The notes below the pieces were generated by a model. That model saw nothing but the letters and a program-made list of their open reading frames with translations, ran no database searches and was not told where the DNA came from. A stretch of 64,000 nucleotides of DNA from an uncultured Amylibacter sp. (GTDB lineage Bacteria > Pseudomonadota > Alphaproteobacteria > Rhodobacterales > Rhodobacteraceae). Shown here piece by piece: positions 9,010 to 18,012 of this stretch. Positions within the stretch are counted from its first letter, which is position 1. Every line of letters starts with the position of its first letter. Both the position numbers and the translations under genes were made by a program. The stretch is taken from positions 372,001 to 436,000 of the forward strand of contig OY365738.1 in the NCBI GenBank assembly GCA_959347345.1, read 5' to 3'.

Positions 9010-10749
9010 CTAATAACTAACAACTATATCCCCCGCCATCGCCCTTGCCTTATGCATTTTCACCGCTGGCAAAACCCGCGTCATATAATACCGCGCGCTC
9101 GCCAACTTAGCATCATAGAACGCCGCCCCCAATTCCCCCGTTTCTCGCCGAGCCACCGCCGCACCCGCCATCTGCGCCCAAATCACCGCAACGGCGGTAT
9201 AGCCAAACAAATGCAACGTATCCACCGACCCCGCCAACACCGCATTCGGCCGTTCCGCCGATTTCATAAAATACGCCATCACTTGCTGCAACCCAGCCAA
9301 GGCATCGCGCAATGGCTCGGCCAAATCGGCACGCTCCGAACAAGCCTCACACTCCGCCACAACCCCTTGCCCCAACGCCAAAAACGCCATAACATCCGCG
9401 CCATTATTGGCCGCCAGCTTGCGCCCAACCAAGTCCAACGCTTGCACCCCGTTCGCGCCCTCATAAATCATCGTAATCCGCGCATCACGGACAAATTGCG
9501 ACATGCCGTTATCCTCAATATAGCCATGCCCGCCGTAAATCTGCTGGGCGGACACGCACAAATCAAAGCCAATATCGGTTAGGAAAGCCTTAATAATAGG
9601 CGTTAATAACCCCGCCAAACCCTGCGCGGCCTCATCCCCCGCGTCCGCCTTATCCATCAGCATCGCGGCGTATAATAAAAACCCGCGCCCGCCTTCTATC
9701 AGCGTTTTCTGGTTCATCAGCATACGGCGCACGTCTGGATGCGTGGTCAGGGGCTCGGCAGGGGCATCCGCCTTTGCCCCAACCGCCCGTCCTTGATGAC
9801 GCGTGCGGGCATACTCCAGCGCGTTTTGATGCGCGATTTCCGCCAGCCCCAGCCCCTGCATTCCCACCGCCATTCGTGCTTCGTTCATCATCACGAACAT
9901 AGCCCGTAGCCCCTTGTTTTCCTGCCCCAGCAGAGTGCCAACCGCGCCCTCGTAATTCATCTCACAGGTCGCGTTGCCGTGGATACCCATTTTATTCTCA
10001 ATCCGCCCAACGGTGACTCCGTTTTGCTCGCCCAGCGAGCCATCGTCGTTGATAGTGAATTTCGGCACGATAAACAGGGATACTCCCTTTACGCCCTTTG
10101 GGGCATCGGGCAAGCGGGCGAGGACGAGGTGAATGATATTCTCCGCCAAATCATGGTCGCCACTGGATATGAAAATCTTCTGCCCGCTAATGCGGTAAGT
10201 GCCGTCCTTTTGCGGGGTTGCTTTTGTCCGTAGCAAGCCCAAATCCGTGCCACAATGGGGTTCGGTCAGGTTCATCGTACCGCACCATTGCAAATCTATT
10301 AATTTGGGCAGGTAGAGTTGTTTTTGCGTTTCCGTCCCGTGCCTGTGGATGGCGGAATAGGCGGCGTGGGTAAGGCCCGGATACATAGCCAGCGCCATAT
10401 TGGCGGCGCTAAAGATCTCCCCAGTAGCGATTTGCAGGATATACGGCAGACCTTGCCCGCCGAATTGCGGGTCGCAATCCAGCCCGTTCCAGCCGCCCGC
10501 TTTGTATGTGTCAAACGCGGCTTTAAAGCCCTCTGGCGTTTGGATTTTACCGTTTTTCAGGGTGCAGCCCAGCGTATCGCCTATCGCGTTCAACGGGTGA
10601 GCGATGTTTTTGGCGAATTTGGCGGCCTCTTGCAGGGCGGGGGTGGTGAAATCGGGGGGGATTTCTTCGAATCCGTCCTGCGTTTCTATTTGTAAGAAAT
10701 CGTGTAGGACAAAGCGGATATCGTCGGTGGGGGCGGTGTAATCGGTCAT
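9010..10749 (-). CDS. Acyl-CoA dehydrogenase, DmdC-like large subfamily
   Basis: 579 residues from the ATG at 10749. An FAD enzyme oxidising an acyl-CoA at C2-C3. Visible are the N-terminal helical domain, the FAD-binding segment WCGTMNLTEPHCGTDLG, and MIYEGANGVQALDLVGRKL, whose Glu matches the catalytic base. The C-terminal extension is typical of the ~580-600 aa group that includes 3-methylmercaptopropionyl-CoA dehydrogenase (DmdC); the true substrate is not determined here. I chose 10749 because AAAGGAAACC precedes it; the open frame continues upstream only through repeat DNA. The last residues, VVSY and stop, are encoded by TAGTTGT/TAGTTAT heptads. Confidence 0.9.
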   Translation of the reverse strand: MTDYTAPTDDIRFVLHDFLQIETQDGFEEIPPDFTTPALQEAAKFAKNIAHPLNAIGDTLGCTLKNGKIQTPEGFKAAFDTYKAGGWNGLDCDPQFGGQGLPYILQIATGEIFSAANMALAMYPGLTHAAYSAIHRHGTETQKQLYLPKLIDLQWCGTMNLTEPHCGTDLGLLRTKATPQKDGTYRISGQKIFISSGDHDLAENIIHLVLARLPDAPKGVKGVSLFIVPKFTINDDGSLGEQNGVTVGRIENKMGIHGNATCEMNYEGAVGTLLGQENKGLRAMFVMMNEARMAVGMQGLGLAEIAHQNALEYARTRHQGRAVGAKADAPAEPLTTHPDVRRMLMNQKTLIEGGRGFLLYAAMLMDKADAGDEAAQGLAGLLTPIIKAFLTDIGFDLCVSAQQIYGGHGYIEDNGMSQFVRDARITMIYEGANGVQALDLVGRKLAANNGADVMAFLALGQGVVAECEACSERADLAEPLRDALAGLQQVMAYFMKSAERPNAVLAGSVDTLHLFGYTAVAVIWAQMAGAAVARRETGELGAAFYDAKLASARYYMTRVLPAVKMHKARAMAGDIVVSY

Positions 10750-10935
10750 AGTGGGGTTTCCTTTTTTGGTTATTATGTGCGGGGGGCGGGGGATTGTCAA
10801 GCGGTTATTCCTAAAATAAAAAAACCCGCTCGCACAGCTCTCCGCAGGAGGGGTGGGCGGGCGGGCAAGCAAAAAACCTCTATCCTCAACTCCTAATAAC
10901 AAACCCCCAATCCCTAATAACCAATCATTCACCAT
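10750..10935. repeat. Repeat module between tfoX-like gene and acyl-CoA dehydrogenase
   Basis: Contains the 'CTCTCCGCAGGAGGGGTGGGCGG' type module (about 10830-10870), then CTAATAAC-type heptads and an ATTCACA heptad run up to the tfoX stop. The module is open in the same frame as the dehydrogenase, giving a spurious N-terminal extension of that gene. Confidence 0.8.
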
Positions 10936-11280
10936 TCACAATTCATAATTCACAACTCCTAGCCTATTGAGCTCTTTTTCCAAACCATCCATCGCGCCGC
11001 TCGCGCCATTTTCACCCGAAACCCGCGTTTTTATCGCGTCAAACTGGACGCGTAACTGCTGTTTTTCACTGCCTTGACAATCGTTCCACGGGCGACCCTG
11101 CAAGCCCATAACCAACGCGTAATAGCCGATAAAATGCGCCTGCCCACCAGCCATAACCGCACGGAAATACGCCTCATCCGCGCCGAGGTCTCGCAAGGAC
11201 TCCGCCGTCATAATCCCCGCACGGGCAAAGAATTTATCCGAAGCGGGTCCCAAATTACGGATGACAGACGGCTTATCCAT
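10936..11280 (-). CDS. TfoX/Sxy C-terminal domain protein
   Basis: 114 residues. IRNLGPASDKFFARAGIMTA, LRDLGADEAYFRAV and the following FIGYYALVMGLQGRPW match the TfoX C-terminal domain, a helix-hairpin-helix fold. The N-terminal TfoX domain is absent, as in many free-standing versions; a competence role is not implied. The gene overlaps purN by 8 bp and so is cotranscribed with purM-purN. Its C-terminal residues after GVV are encoded by a TGAATTA/TGAATTG heptad array, and the third TGA of the array is the stop. Confidence 0.85.
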   Translation of the reverse strand: MDKPSVIRNLGPASDKFFARAGIMTAESLRDLGADEAYFRAVMAGGQAHFIGYYALVMGLQGRPWNDCQGSEKQQLRVQFDAIKTRVSGENGASGAMDGLEKELNRLGVVNYEL

Positions 11281-11839
11281 TTTTCAAAAAATCGTGTAAA
11301 ACCAGAGGGTAAAGCCTATGTTCTTCATGTAAAATCCGCGCCGATAAACTGTTCTCCGTGTCGTCAGGTTCAATCGCAACTTTCACCTGACGCAAGACCT
11401 TGCCCCCATCAATTTCCCCATTGACCAGATGAACGCTTGCCCCAGAATGGCTATCGCCCGCGTCAATGGCACGTTTATGGGGGTTTAACCCCTTGTATTT
11501 AGGCAATAAAGACGGGTGGATGTTTAAAATACGCCCCGCCCAAGCCCGCACAAACTCCGCCCCCAAAATCCGCATAAATCCAGCAAGGCAGACCACATCA
11601 ACCCGTGCAGATTTCAAAACCTTATCCAACTCCGCATCAAAATTATCACCCGTGCCGTCTATAACATGACACTCAAACCCCAGCACTCGTGCGTGTTCCA
11701 CACCCTCAGCCCGCAAATTATCCGTTATCAAAACCGCAGGAACCGCCCCGAAATCGGGCGACTCCATAGCCCGCAGTAACGCTATCATATTTGACCCGCG
11801 TCCAGAAAACAAAATCGCAACCCGCTTCTTATCCGCCAT
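11273..11839 (-). CDS. purN: Phosphoribosylglycinamide formyltransferase
   Basis: 188 residues. Third step of purine synthesis: transfers formyl from 10-formyl-THF to GAR. The N-terminus has VAILFSGRGSNMIALLRAM, the phosphate-binding loop. LNIHPSLLPKYKGLNPHKRA carries the catalytic Asn-His. HSGASVHLVNGEIDGGKVL supplies the conserved Asp region. Starts directly after the purM stop, with no gap, giving purM-purN-tfoX order on the minus strand. Confidence 0.96.
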   Translation of the reverse strand: MADKKRVAILFSGRGSNMIALLRAMESPDFGAVPAVLITDNLRAEGVEHARVLGFECHVIDGTGDNFDAELDKVLKSARVDVVCLAGFMRILGAEFVRAWAGRILNIHPSLLPKYKGLNPHKRAIDAGDSHSGASVHLVNGEIDGGKVLRQVKVAIEPDDTENSLSARILHEEHRLYPLVLHDFLKNG

Positions 11840-12892
11840 TCACCCGAGCCCCTTATAAATAACACCCGCGCCCGCGACCACTCGCCCTATGGGGAAACAC
11901 GGACAGCCCCGCATCGCCAGCATATCGCGCATCCTATCGGCATCATCCGCACGAACCACGGCAACCATGCCAACCCCGCAATTAAAGGTATTTAACGCCG
12001 AATCCAGCGAAATCCCAGCGACCTCCATCAACCACGCAAACACGGGCGGGAGCGGCCACGCCGACACATCCACAATCGCACCCAAGCCATCGGGCAGAAC
12101 CCTCGGCAAATTCTCTGTCAATCCACCGCCTGTGATATGGGCAAGCCCTTGCAGGGCAGGGGTATCCAGTGCGTCCAGCACATCCGCTACATATATCCGC
12201 GTAGGGGTCAGCAGGGCTTCACCCAGCGACCCAGCCGCAAACGGGCAGGGCGCGTCCCAGCCCAGCCCCGCGCGTTCCACGACCTTACGCACCAGCGAAT
12301 ACCCGTTGGAATGCACGCCAGACGAAGCCATCCCCAGCAAAACATCGCCTTCGCGAGGCGACCGAGGCAAATCCGCCCCCCGTTCCAACGCCCCAAGGCA
12401 AAACCCCGCCAAATCAAAATCCCCCGCCTGATATAAATCCGGCATTTCCGCGGTTTCCCCGCCGATAAGGGCGCATCCCGCGATTTCGCACCCCTTGGCT
12501 ATGCCTTTGATAGTATCCCGTGCGGGTGCCACATCCAGCTTACCCGTGGCGAAATAATCCAAGAAAAACAAGGGCTTCGCGCCTTGGCAGAGCACGTCAT
12601 TCACGCACATCGCCACCAGATCGATGCCGATAGTATCAAACCGTGCGGTCTCCCTTGCGATTAACAGTTTTGTGCCAACACCATCGGTCGCGCCGATAAG
12701 GATGGGGTCTTTGAACCCCGCCGCCTTTATATCAAACCCCGCGCCGAACCCGCCCAGCCCAGCCATCACCCCCGCCGTGCGGGTTTTGGCGACTATTGGC
12801 TTGATTTCATTGACGAGCTGTGCGCCTGCGTCAATATCTACACCTGCGGATTTATAGTCTAATGGGGGTTTTAAGGGTGTGGGTTTCGTCAT
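11840..12892 (-). CDS. purM: Phosphoribosylformylglycinamidine cyclo-ligase (AIR synthase)
   Basis: 350 residues from the ATG at 12892, preceded by AAAGGACA. ATP-dependent closure of FGAM to AIR. DYKSAGVDIDAGAQLVNEIK, then GGFGAGFDI, ILIGATDGVGTKLLIA and the IGIDLVAMCVNDVLCQGAKP segment are the PurM ATP-binding core. HITGGGLTENLPRVLPDG is the C-terminal domain signature. Heads the purM-purN-tfoX operon. The longer frame to 12964 lacks a ribosome site. Confidence 0.96.
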   Translation of the reverse strand: MTKPTPLKPPLDYKSAGVDIDAGAQLVNEIKPIVAKTRTAGVMAGLGGFGAGFDIKAAGFKDPILIGATDGVGTKLLIARETARFDTIGIDLVAMCVNDVLCQGAKPLFFLDYFATGKLDVAPARDTIKGIAKGCEIAGCALIGGETAEMPDLYQAGDFDLAGFCLGALERGADLPRSPREGDVLLGMASSGVHSNGYSLVRKVVERAGLGWDAPCPFAAGSLGEALLTPTRIYVADVLDALDTPALQGLAHITGGGLTENLPRVLPDGLGAIVDVSAWPLPPVFAWLMEVAGISLDSALNTFNCGVGMVAVVRADDADRMRDMLAMRGCPCFPIGRVVAGAGVIYKGLG

Positions 12893-13009
12893 GTGTGGTT
12901 GTCCTTTGGTTGGGTGTTTAGCGGATTTTGAGCTAAAAGAAAACAGGGGAAATAAAATTGGCAAAAGGGGGTTGAACTTTTGGTGAAATACGGTATTAAG
13001 GGGTTGGAA

Positions 13010-13086
13010 GGGCCTGTAGCTCAGTTGGTTAGAGCAGAGCGCTCATAACGCTTTGGTCGCAGGTTCGAGTCCTGCCGGGCCTACCA
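13010..13086 (+). tRNA. tRNA with CAU anticodon, probably tRNA-Ile2 (lysidine type)
   Basis: 77 nt including an encoded CCA. Cloverleaf: acceptor GGGCCTG with CGGGCCT (two G-U pairs), D arm GCTC/GAGC, anticodon stem GAGCG/CGCTT with loop CTCATAA, T arm GCAGG-TTCGAGT-CCTGC. The anticodon CAT is at 13044-13046. The anticodon arm and variable region (CTCATAACGC then TTTGGTCGC) resemble bacterial tRNA-Ile(CAU) more than initiator or elongator Met, so I favour Ile2 modified by TilS. The initiator is excluded because three G-C pairs are missing from the anticodon stem. Confidence 0.9.
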
Positions 13087-13276
13087 TATAACGATTAACT
13101 ATTAACGATTAACGATGAATGATTGGTTATTAGGGATTGGGGGTTAGTTGTTAGGGATTAAGGGCAGAGGTTTTTTGCTTGCGCCCTCACTGCGTTCGGT
13201 TGCCCACCCGCCCACCCCTCCTGCGGAGAGCTGGACGGGGTTTTTTGTGGCTTTATTCCAAGAAAAGGGGACTGTT
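13087..13276. repeat. Repeat module between the CAU tRNA and the methyltransferase
   Basis: ACGATTA-type heptads follow the tRNA at once (about 13087-13150), then the module with GGTTTTTTGCTTGCGCCCTC and CCCACCCGCCCACCCCTCC. The latter is the reverse complement of the module at 10830-10870. It stays open in frame with the downstream gene. Confidence 0.82.
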
Positions 13277-14530
13277 TTGTTAAATAACGGCTCAATAAAA
13301 AACCGTACCATCTTTTGCCACGATAATTTGGAAATATTACGTGGGATAGACTCCGATTGCATAGATTTAATCTACCTTGATCCCCCGTTCAATAAAAAGA
13401 AAACCTTCACCGCCCAAATCGGTAGCCATGCCGAGGGCGCGTCTTTCAGCGATATATTCCGCGAAAAGGATATAAAAGACGAATGGTTGCAGGATATTAA
13501 AGAGGATTATTTTGCCATCCATAACCTGCTAACCGCCGTTCGCGCGATAGAGGGGCGGACGTCTTATAACTTTTGCTACCTTGCTTATATGGCGATTCGC
13601 CTGATAGAATGCCAGCGAGTTTTGAAACCCACAGGGTCGTTGTACCTCCATTGCGACCAAACCATGTCGCACTATTTGAAATTGTTACTGGACTGCATCT
13701 TTGGTGAGAAAAACTTCCGCAATGAAATCGCTTGGTGGTATGGCGGGGGCGGTGCATCGCAGAAAAATTGGGCGAAAAAACACGATATTATCCTGTATTA
13801 TTCAAAAACAGATGACTTGATATTTAACACGGATGCGGTTCGGGAGGACTATAAATGGGACAAAGGGCAACGCCGAGCGGACGGCAGCGCACGGGATTTG
13901 AAAAAGGGTAAATTGCCCGATAATGTCTTTCAATTACACGGGATTATGCCTTGGGCGAAGGAACGCACGGGCTATCCCACGCAAAAGCCTCTGGTTTTGT
14001 TAGAGCGGATAATCAAAGCGTCAAGCCCCGTGGGTGGGGTTGTTTTAGACCCGTTTTGCGGGTGTGCAACGACTTGCGTGGCGGCCGAGCGGTTGGGGCG
14101 GTGTTGGGTTGGCGTGGATGTGTCCAGAAAGGCCTTTGATTTGGTGGAAGACCGAATGAGGGAAGAGGTAGAATGGGAAGGGTCGTTGTTTGAAGAGGAT
14201 TTGGTGGATTTCAAAACCGACCCGCCAAAGCGGACGGATATGGGTGCGGATACGCGGGTGCAGAAATATGTTTATATCATTTCCAACGCACAATATAAGA
14301 ATTATTTTAAGGTTGGCAGTGCCTCTGACCCCGACCACCGTTTGAATTCTTACCAAACCTCTAATCCAAAACGTGGGTATGTGCTGGAATATACGCACCT
14401 AACGCCCGATTTTCGGGCGATGGAATCTTATATCCATGACCTTTATAAAAGCCCGCATGAGTGGATTTTTGAACCCAATATGCAGAAAATCATTAAAGAA
14501 ATAGAGGGGTGGGGCAAAAATAATCACTAA
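13277..14530 (+). CDS. Beta-class DNA methyltransferase fused to a GIY-YIG (T5orf172-like) domain
   Basis: 417 residues from a TTG at 13277, which has AAAAGGGG 6 bp upstream. The frame is open back to an ATG at 13148, but that part is repeat DNA. DNA adenine/cytosine-N4 methyltransferase: catalytic DPPF at 35-38, then TGYPTQKP at about 231, and the SAM motif LDPFCGCATT at 257-266. Catalytic motif before SAM motif is the beta order. Residues 331-415 form a second domain: YVYIISN, YFKVG, Arg 355, Glu 383 and EWIF, the pattern of GIY-YIG proteins of the T5orf172/MUG113 kind. No separate restriction gene is adjacent, so the fusion may be a self-contained modification/cleavage protein (inference). 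The stop lies in TAATCAC heptads. Confidence 0.88.
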   Translation: MLNNGSIKNRTIFCHDNLEILRGIDSDCIDLIYLDPPFNKKKTFTAQIGSHAEGASFSDIFREKDIKDEWLQDIKEDYFAIHNLLTAVRAIEGRTSYNFCYLAYMAIRLIECQRVLKPTGSLYLHCDQTMSHYLKLLLDCIFGEKNFRNEIAWWYGGGGASQKNWAKKHDIILYYSKTDDLIFNTDAVREDYKWDKGQRRADGSARDLKKGKLPDNVFQLHGIMPWAKERTGYPTQKPLVLLERIIKASSPVGGVVLDPFCGCATTCVAAERLGRCWVGVDVSRKAFDLVEDRMREEVEWEGSLFEEDLVDFKTDPPKRTDMGADTRVQKYVYIISNAQYKNYFKVGSASDPDHRLNSYQTSNPKRGYVLEYTHLTPDFRAMESYIHDLYKSPHEWIFEPNMQKIIKEIEGWGKNNH

Positions 14531-14533
14531 TCA

Positions 14534-15550
14534 CTAGTCACTAATCGCCAACAACGCCTTTTCAATCAACCGCTCGTCCGCGTCATCCAAATGGGCGCAT
14601 TCGGACAGTATCCTCCGCCACATCCTCGCGCCGCGCATCCCGGTGAAAAGCCCCAGCATAGGGCGCACGAGCGCGGTCATCCGCACGCCATCCTCCAACT
14701 GGGCACGGATATAAGGCAGCATCGCGCGGGCGATTTGACGCGGGCAGGGGGCGGTATCGGGGGCGGGCGTGCCGAACGCCAGCTGATCCGCGTCTGCCAG
14801 CAGAGCAAACGGACTATGCCACGCGGCACGACCAATCATCGCGCCGTCCAAACCCATATTTATATGACCCATAGCCACATCCAAGCTATCCAACCCGCCG
14901 TTAATAATAATCTGCAAATCGGGGTTTTCCGCCTTCATTTTATGCACCAAATCATAATCCAACGGCGGAATATCGCGGTTTTCCTTGGGGCTGAGACCGC
15001 TTAACCACGCCATCCGTGCGTGGATAATGACGCACCCAATCCCCGCACGGCGCAGATGCGTGATAAAATCGGGCAGGGTCAGGGCAGGGGTTTGGTCATC
15101 GACCCCAATGCGGCATTTCACGGTTATTTCGGTGTTTGGGGCGCGTTCCGCCATAGCCAGCAGGCATTCGGTGACTAATTCGGGCTGTTGCATCAAGGTC
15201 GCCCCGAACTGGCCAGATTGAACGCGGTCGGACGGGCAGCCTAGGTTCAGGTTGATTTCATCATAGCCCGCGGCTACGCCCAAATCGGTTGCTCGCGCCA
15301 GCATATCAGGGTTGGAACCGCCGATTTGCAGGGCAACGGGATGCTCGGCAGGATGGAACGCCAGCAAGTGCTCGGCATCGCCATGAACCAGCGCGGCGGC
15401 GGTTATCATCTCGGTATAAAGCACGGTTTCACGCGACAAAAGCCGATGCAGATAGCGGCAATGGCGCGTCGTCCAATCCATCATCGGTGCAACGGAAAGC
15501 CGTCGGTTAAGCTGTGGTTTGTTGGGAGATTTGTTGGGAGGGGCGGTCAT
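14534..15550 (-). CDS. dusA: tRNA-dihydrouridine synthase A
   Basis: 338 residues. FMN enzyme that reduces specific uridines (U20/U20a) in the D-loop of tRNA. RRLSVAPMMDWTTRHCRYLH is the DusA N-terminal signature, INLNLGCPSDRVQSGQFGA contains the catalytic Cys, and IHARMAWLSGLSPKENR matches the FMN/RNA-binding part. The C-terminal ISD and TAG stop are encoded by TAGTGAC/TAGTGAT heptads: the first TAG of the array is out of frame and the next one is used. Convergent with the methyltransferase gene, with stops 3 bp apart. Confidence 0.95.
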   Translation of the reverse strand: MTAPPNKSPNKPQLNRRLSVAPMMDWTTRHCRYLHRLLSRETVLYTEMITAAALVHGDAEHLLAFHPAEHPVALQIGGSNPDMLARATDLGVAAGYDEINLNLGCPSDRVQSGQFGATLMQQPELVTECLLAMAERAPNTEITVKCRIGVDDQTPALTLPDFITHLRRAGIGCVIIHARMAWLSGLSPKENRDIPPLDYDLVHKMKAENPDLQIIINGGLDSLDVAMGHINMGLDGAMIGRAAWHSPFALLADADQLAFGTPAPDTAPCPRQIARAMLPYIRAQLEDGVRMTALVRPMLGLFTGMRGARMWRRILSECAHLDDADERLIEKALLAISD

Positions 15551-16484
15551 GAGGAGTGATTTCTATGTGTTTGATAATACATAATAAAACGGGTGGTTTG
15601 CGTGTAGGTAAAAGTCGTATAATGGATATTATGTTAATTTTGAGATAGTAAGCATAATATAGGGGGTGGCGATTTGTCGGCGAATATAACATGGTTTGTG
15701 TTTATTATCAAGTGGCGTGGGCTTTTGCTTACTGTACCCACATTAACGAGCAATGCGTGTGGTTAGATAGTGTGAGTACGGGGTACGGGCGCAAAAGCCC
15801 TTTGGTTATGTTTGGCGAGTCTGTTTTGAATAATAGTAACCATTCGTCATGTTTGGCACGGGTCGCGCGAACCCGAAGGGTGTGCGTCTTGTTAGCTAGG
15901 TATGAGGGAGTTTGCGTCACCAGCGACTCTTAAAGACTATTGACCCAGTACAACCGATAAGCTGACGCGCACCCGTGGGGGTGAGGGTGCGCGCGACCGC
16001 CCCCCAGCGGACACGTCCGCTAAAATTAGGAAACAAGGCGGTCGTTTCCTAGATTATTAGGTTTGCTCTAGAATAATGATTGACGGATTAGCCCTGCGGG
16101 TCTTCGTCATAACTTCGTTATGCCGACCAGCATGGTCTTTTGTGCGTAGCCCCCGCTTCGCGGGAGCATGCCAAAAGCCCTTTGGTTATAAGATGCTAGT
16201 GATTCTATAAATTTACTATCTGGATATTCAAGACGAGAAATTGGATTATTTGCAAAGAATACTTGGGAATTGGCGATAGGCAATTTCTAAATTTATTTAG
16301 GCTTTGCCTAGAAACTAGGACAGGCTTGGGTGCGCCCGCCCCGAAGAGGCTTTAGCCTCAAGGGTGCGGGCGCGCCCCGTGGTGGCATCGCAAAGCGATG
16401 ACGAAGACCCGAAGGGCTAAACCACTAATCACTAATCACTAATCACTAATCACTAATCACTAATCACTAATCACTAATCACTAA
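15551..16484. repeat. Intergenic mosaic of hairpin modules and heptads (no gene)
   Basis: About 150 bp of AT-rich dusA upstream sequence, then modules: a GGGTCGCGCGAACCC-like hairpin (about 15855), a 'GACCGCC ... GGCGGTC' block (15990-16050), CATAAC-TTC-GTTATG at 16108-16122, GTAG followed by CCCGC-TTC-GCGGG at 16152-16164, the AT-rich module (16190-16320), and CATCGC-AAA-GCGATG at 16386-16400. At least nine CTAATCA heptads then run into the stop of the DUF3179 gene. The two CAT...ATG hairpins here have different but perfectly paired arms. Confidence 0.85.
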
Positions 16485-17450
16485 TCATTCCACCATCCAC
16501 TCCCCATCAGGATGGAAAGAGTGGAAAACAAACGCAAACACCACATCATGCACCACATCCGCGCCCGTCGCCACATCACGCACGCGTACCGCGCCGACAT
16601 CGCGCCCCTTGGCTATCTGCGCACTATCCAACGCGGAGGCCGTCCCAGCCGTCCAATCCAGCACCAATCCGCCTGCCCTAATCTGCCCCGCCATCCGTAA
16701 CCGCGCCAAAGTCCACGCCTTATTGCCAACGACTATCACCCGTTCCAACGGGTTTATCCCAAACGGAGGATCCTCGCCAAAATACAAAAACGGCTTGCCC
16801 GTGTCATACGACACATACGGATTCGCACCGTAAGCCCGCGCATCGCCTGGGCGAGTCATCACCACACCCCCTCGCCCGCGAAACCGCCCCCAATTCTCCA
16901 TAAAAGACGGGATTTTGCGCAACCGCGCACCCAGCAATTCGCCAACAATAGCCTCACCGGTGAATTGCTGCCACCAGCTGTCCGTTTGCCTATCATACAT
17001 AATCATATCGGAATTGCGCAGCAACCCAGACACGCCCAATTCCAGCACGCGCCCATCCAGCCGCCTGTCAAAAACCACCGCCGAATTGCACAGAGGACAA
17101 TAAGTCACGGCAACAGGCTCGCCACCAATCACATCATTAACAATCTCATGCCAAATCAAATATCGCAAGGGATAGCCACGGATTTCCCCGTTTATAATAA
17201 CGGTTATTACCGGTTCGGCATCCTGTAAATCGGTCTCATCAGCCACGCCGTGAAACTCGGGCATATCCACCGACGGAATCCCGTCTTTACCCGGCCCGCC
17301 GTCCAGAATATCGTCAAATTCCACGCTGGTTTGTGAAAAATCGGTGTTCGGCCAAGCCAACCGCCAGAACTGCACATCCGCCAAGCAAACAGAGGCAAAA
17401 CACGCCCCCAACAGCAGGATAACAACAATCGCGGCTTTATTGAACGTCAT
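16485..17450 (-). CDS. DUF3179 domain-containing exported protein
   Basis: 321 residues. An N-terminal hydrophobic helix (AAIVVILLLGACFASVCLA) ends in a signal-peptidase-like site, so it is probably periplasmic. The core matches DUF3179: GYPLRYLIWHEIVNDVIGG, then VTYCPLCNSAVVFDR with its CPLC pair, and LLRNSDMIMYDRQTDSWWQQ. Function of the family is unknown; the Cys pair suggests metal or redox chemistry. The start overlaps the end of the exported cyclophilin gene by 14 bp, giving a three-gene operon. The TGA stop begins a TGATTAG heptad array. Confidence 0.9.
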   Translation of the reverse strand: MTFNKAAIVVILLLGACFASVCLADVQFWRLAWPNTDFSQTSVEFDDILDGGPGKDGIPSVDMPEFHGVADETDLQDAEPVITVIINGEIRGYPLRYLIWHEIVNDVIGGEPVAVTYCPLCNSAVVFDRRLDGRVLELGVSGLLRNSDMIMYDRQTDSWWQQFTGEAIVGELLGARLRKIPSFMENWGRFRGRGGVVMTRPGDARAYGANPYVSYDTGKPFLYFGEDPPFGINPLERVIVVGNKAWTLARLRMAGQIRAGGLVLDWTAGTASALDSAQIAKGRDVGAVRVRDVATGADVVHDVVFAFVFHSFHPDGEWMVE

Positions 17451-18012
17451 GCCCTTTTATCCGCACGGATTCCATATAGTCAGGGGTATCGCCAACCGCG
17501 CCATTCGCCCCCTGCCCGCGTTTGATTTTATCGACAAACTGCATCCCCGAAATCACCTTGCCAACCACGGTATATTGGTCGTTAAGATGCGGGGCGGCGT
17601 TGAACATAATGAAAAACTGCGAATTCGCGGAATTCGGGTCTTGCGAGCGCGCCATCCCCAGCACTCCGCGTCTGAATTTTTTCTTTGAGAATTCTGCGGG
17701 GACATTGTCGTATTGCGACCCGCCCGTGCCTGCTTTGTTTGGGTCGAACGAGTCCAGCTTGCCGAATTGAACATCGCCCGTTTGCGCCATGAACTGGTTT
17801 ATGACACGGTGGAAAACCACGCCGTCATAGGCACCCGAGGTTGCCAGTTGCTTTATCCGTTTGACGTGCTGTGGGGCGACATCTGGGTATAATTCCACGG
17901 CGACTTCGCCCGATACAGACCCGCCGAGAGTTATCACCAACACATCATCGTGGTCGGCAAAAACCGCACCCGTAAATAAAGCAAATACCGCGACCAAAAC
18001 AAACCGCATCAC
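17437..18012 (-). CDS. Exported cyclophilin-type peptidyl-prolyl isomerase
   Basis: 191 residues. A Sec signal peptide (MMRFVLVAVFALFTGAVFA) is followed by a cyclophilin domain. VVFHRVINQFMAQTGDVQFG carries the catalytic Arg, and NSANSQFFIMFN is the second signature. It speeds proline isomerisation in periplasmic protein folding. It overlaps the upstream cytoplasmic paralogue by 4 bp (ATGA) and the downstream DUF3179 gene by 14 bp. Confidence 0.93.
   Translation of the reverse strand: MMRFVLVAVFALFTGAVFADHDDVLVITLGGSVSGEVAVELYPDVAPQHVKRIKQLATSGAYDGVVFHRVINQFMAQTGDVQFGKLDSFDPNKAGTGGSQYDNVPAEFSKKKFRRGVLGMARSQDPNSANSQFFIMFNAAPHLNDQYTVVGKVISGMQFVDKIKRGQGANGAVGDTPDYMESVRIKGHDVQ

Noticed and set aside
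13010..13086. Initiator or elongator tRNA-Met
   Set aside because: No run of three G-C pairs in the anticodon stem, and the arm sequence is closer to tRNA-Ile(CAU); elongator Met remains a minor alternative.
15691..15933. Overlapping open frames on both strands
   Set aside because: Both read through the GGGTC hairpin module and neighbouring repeats; no conserved protein features.
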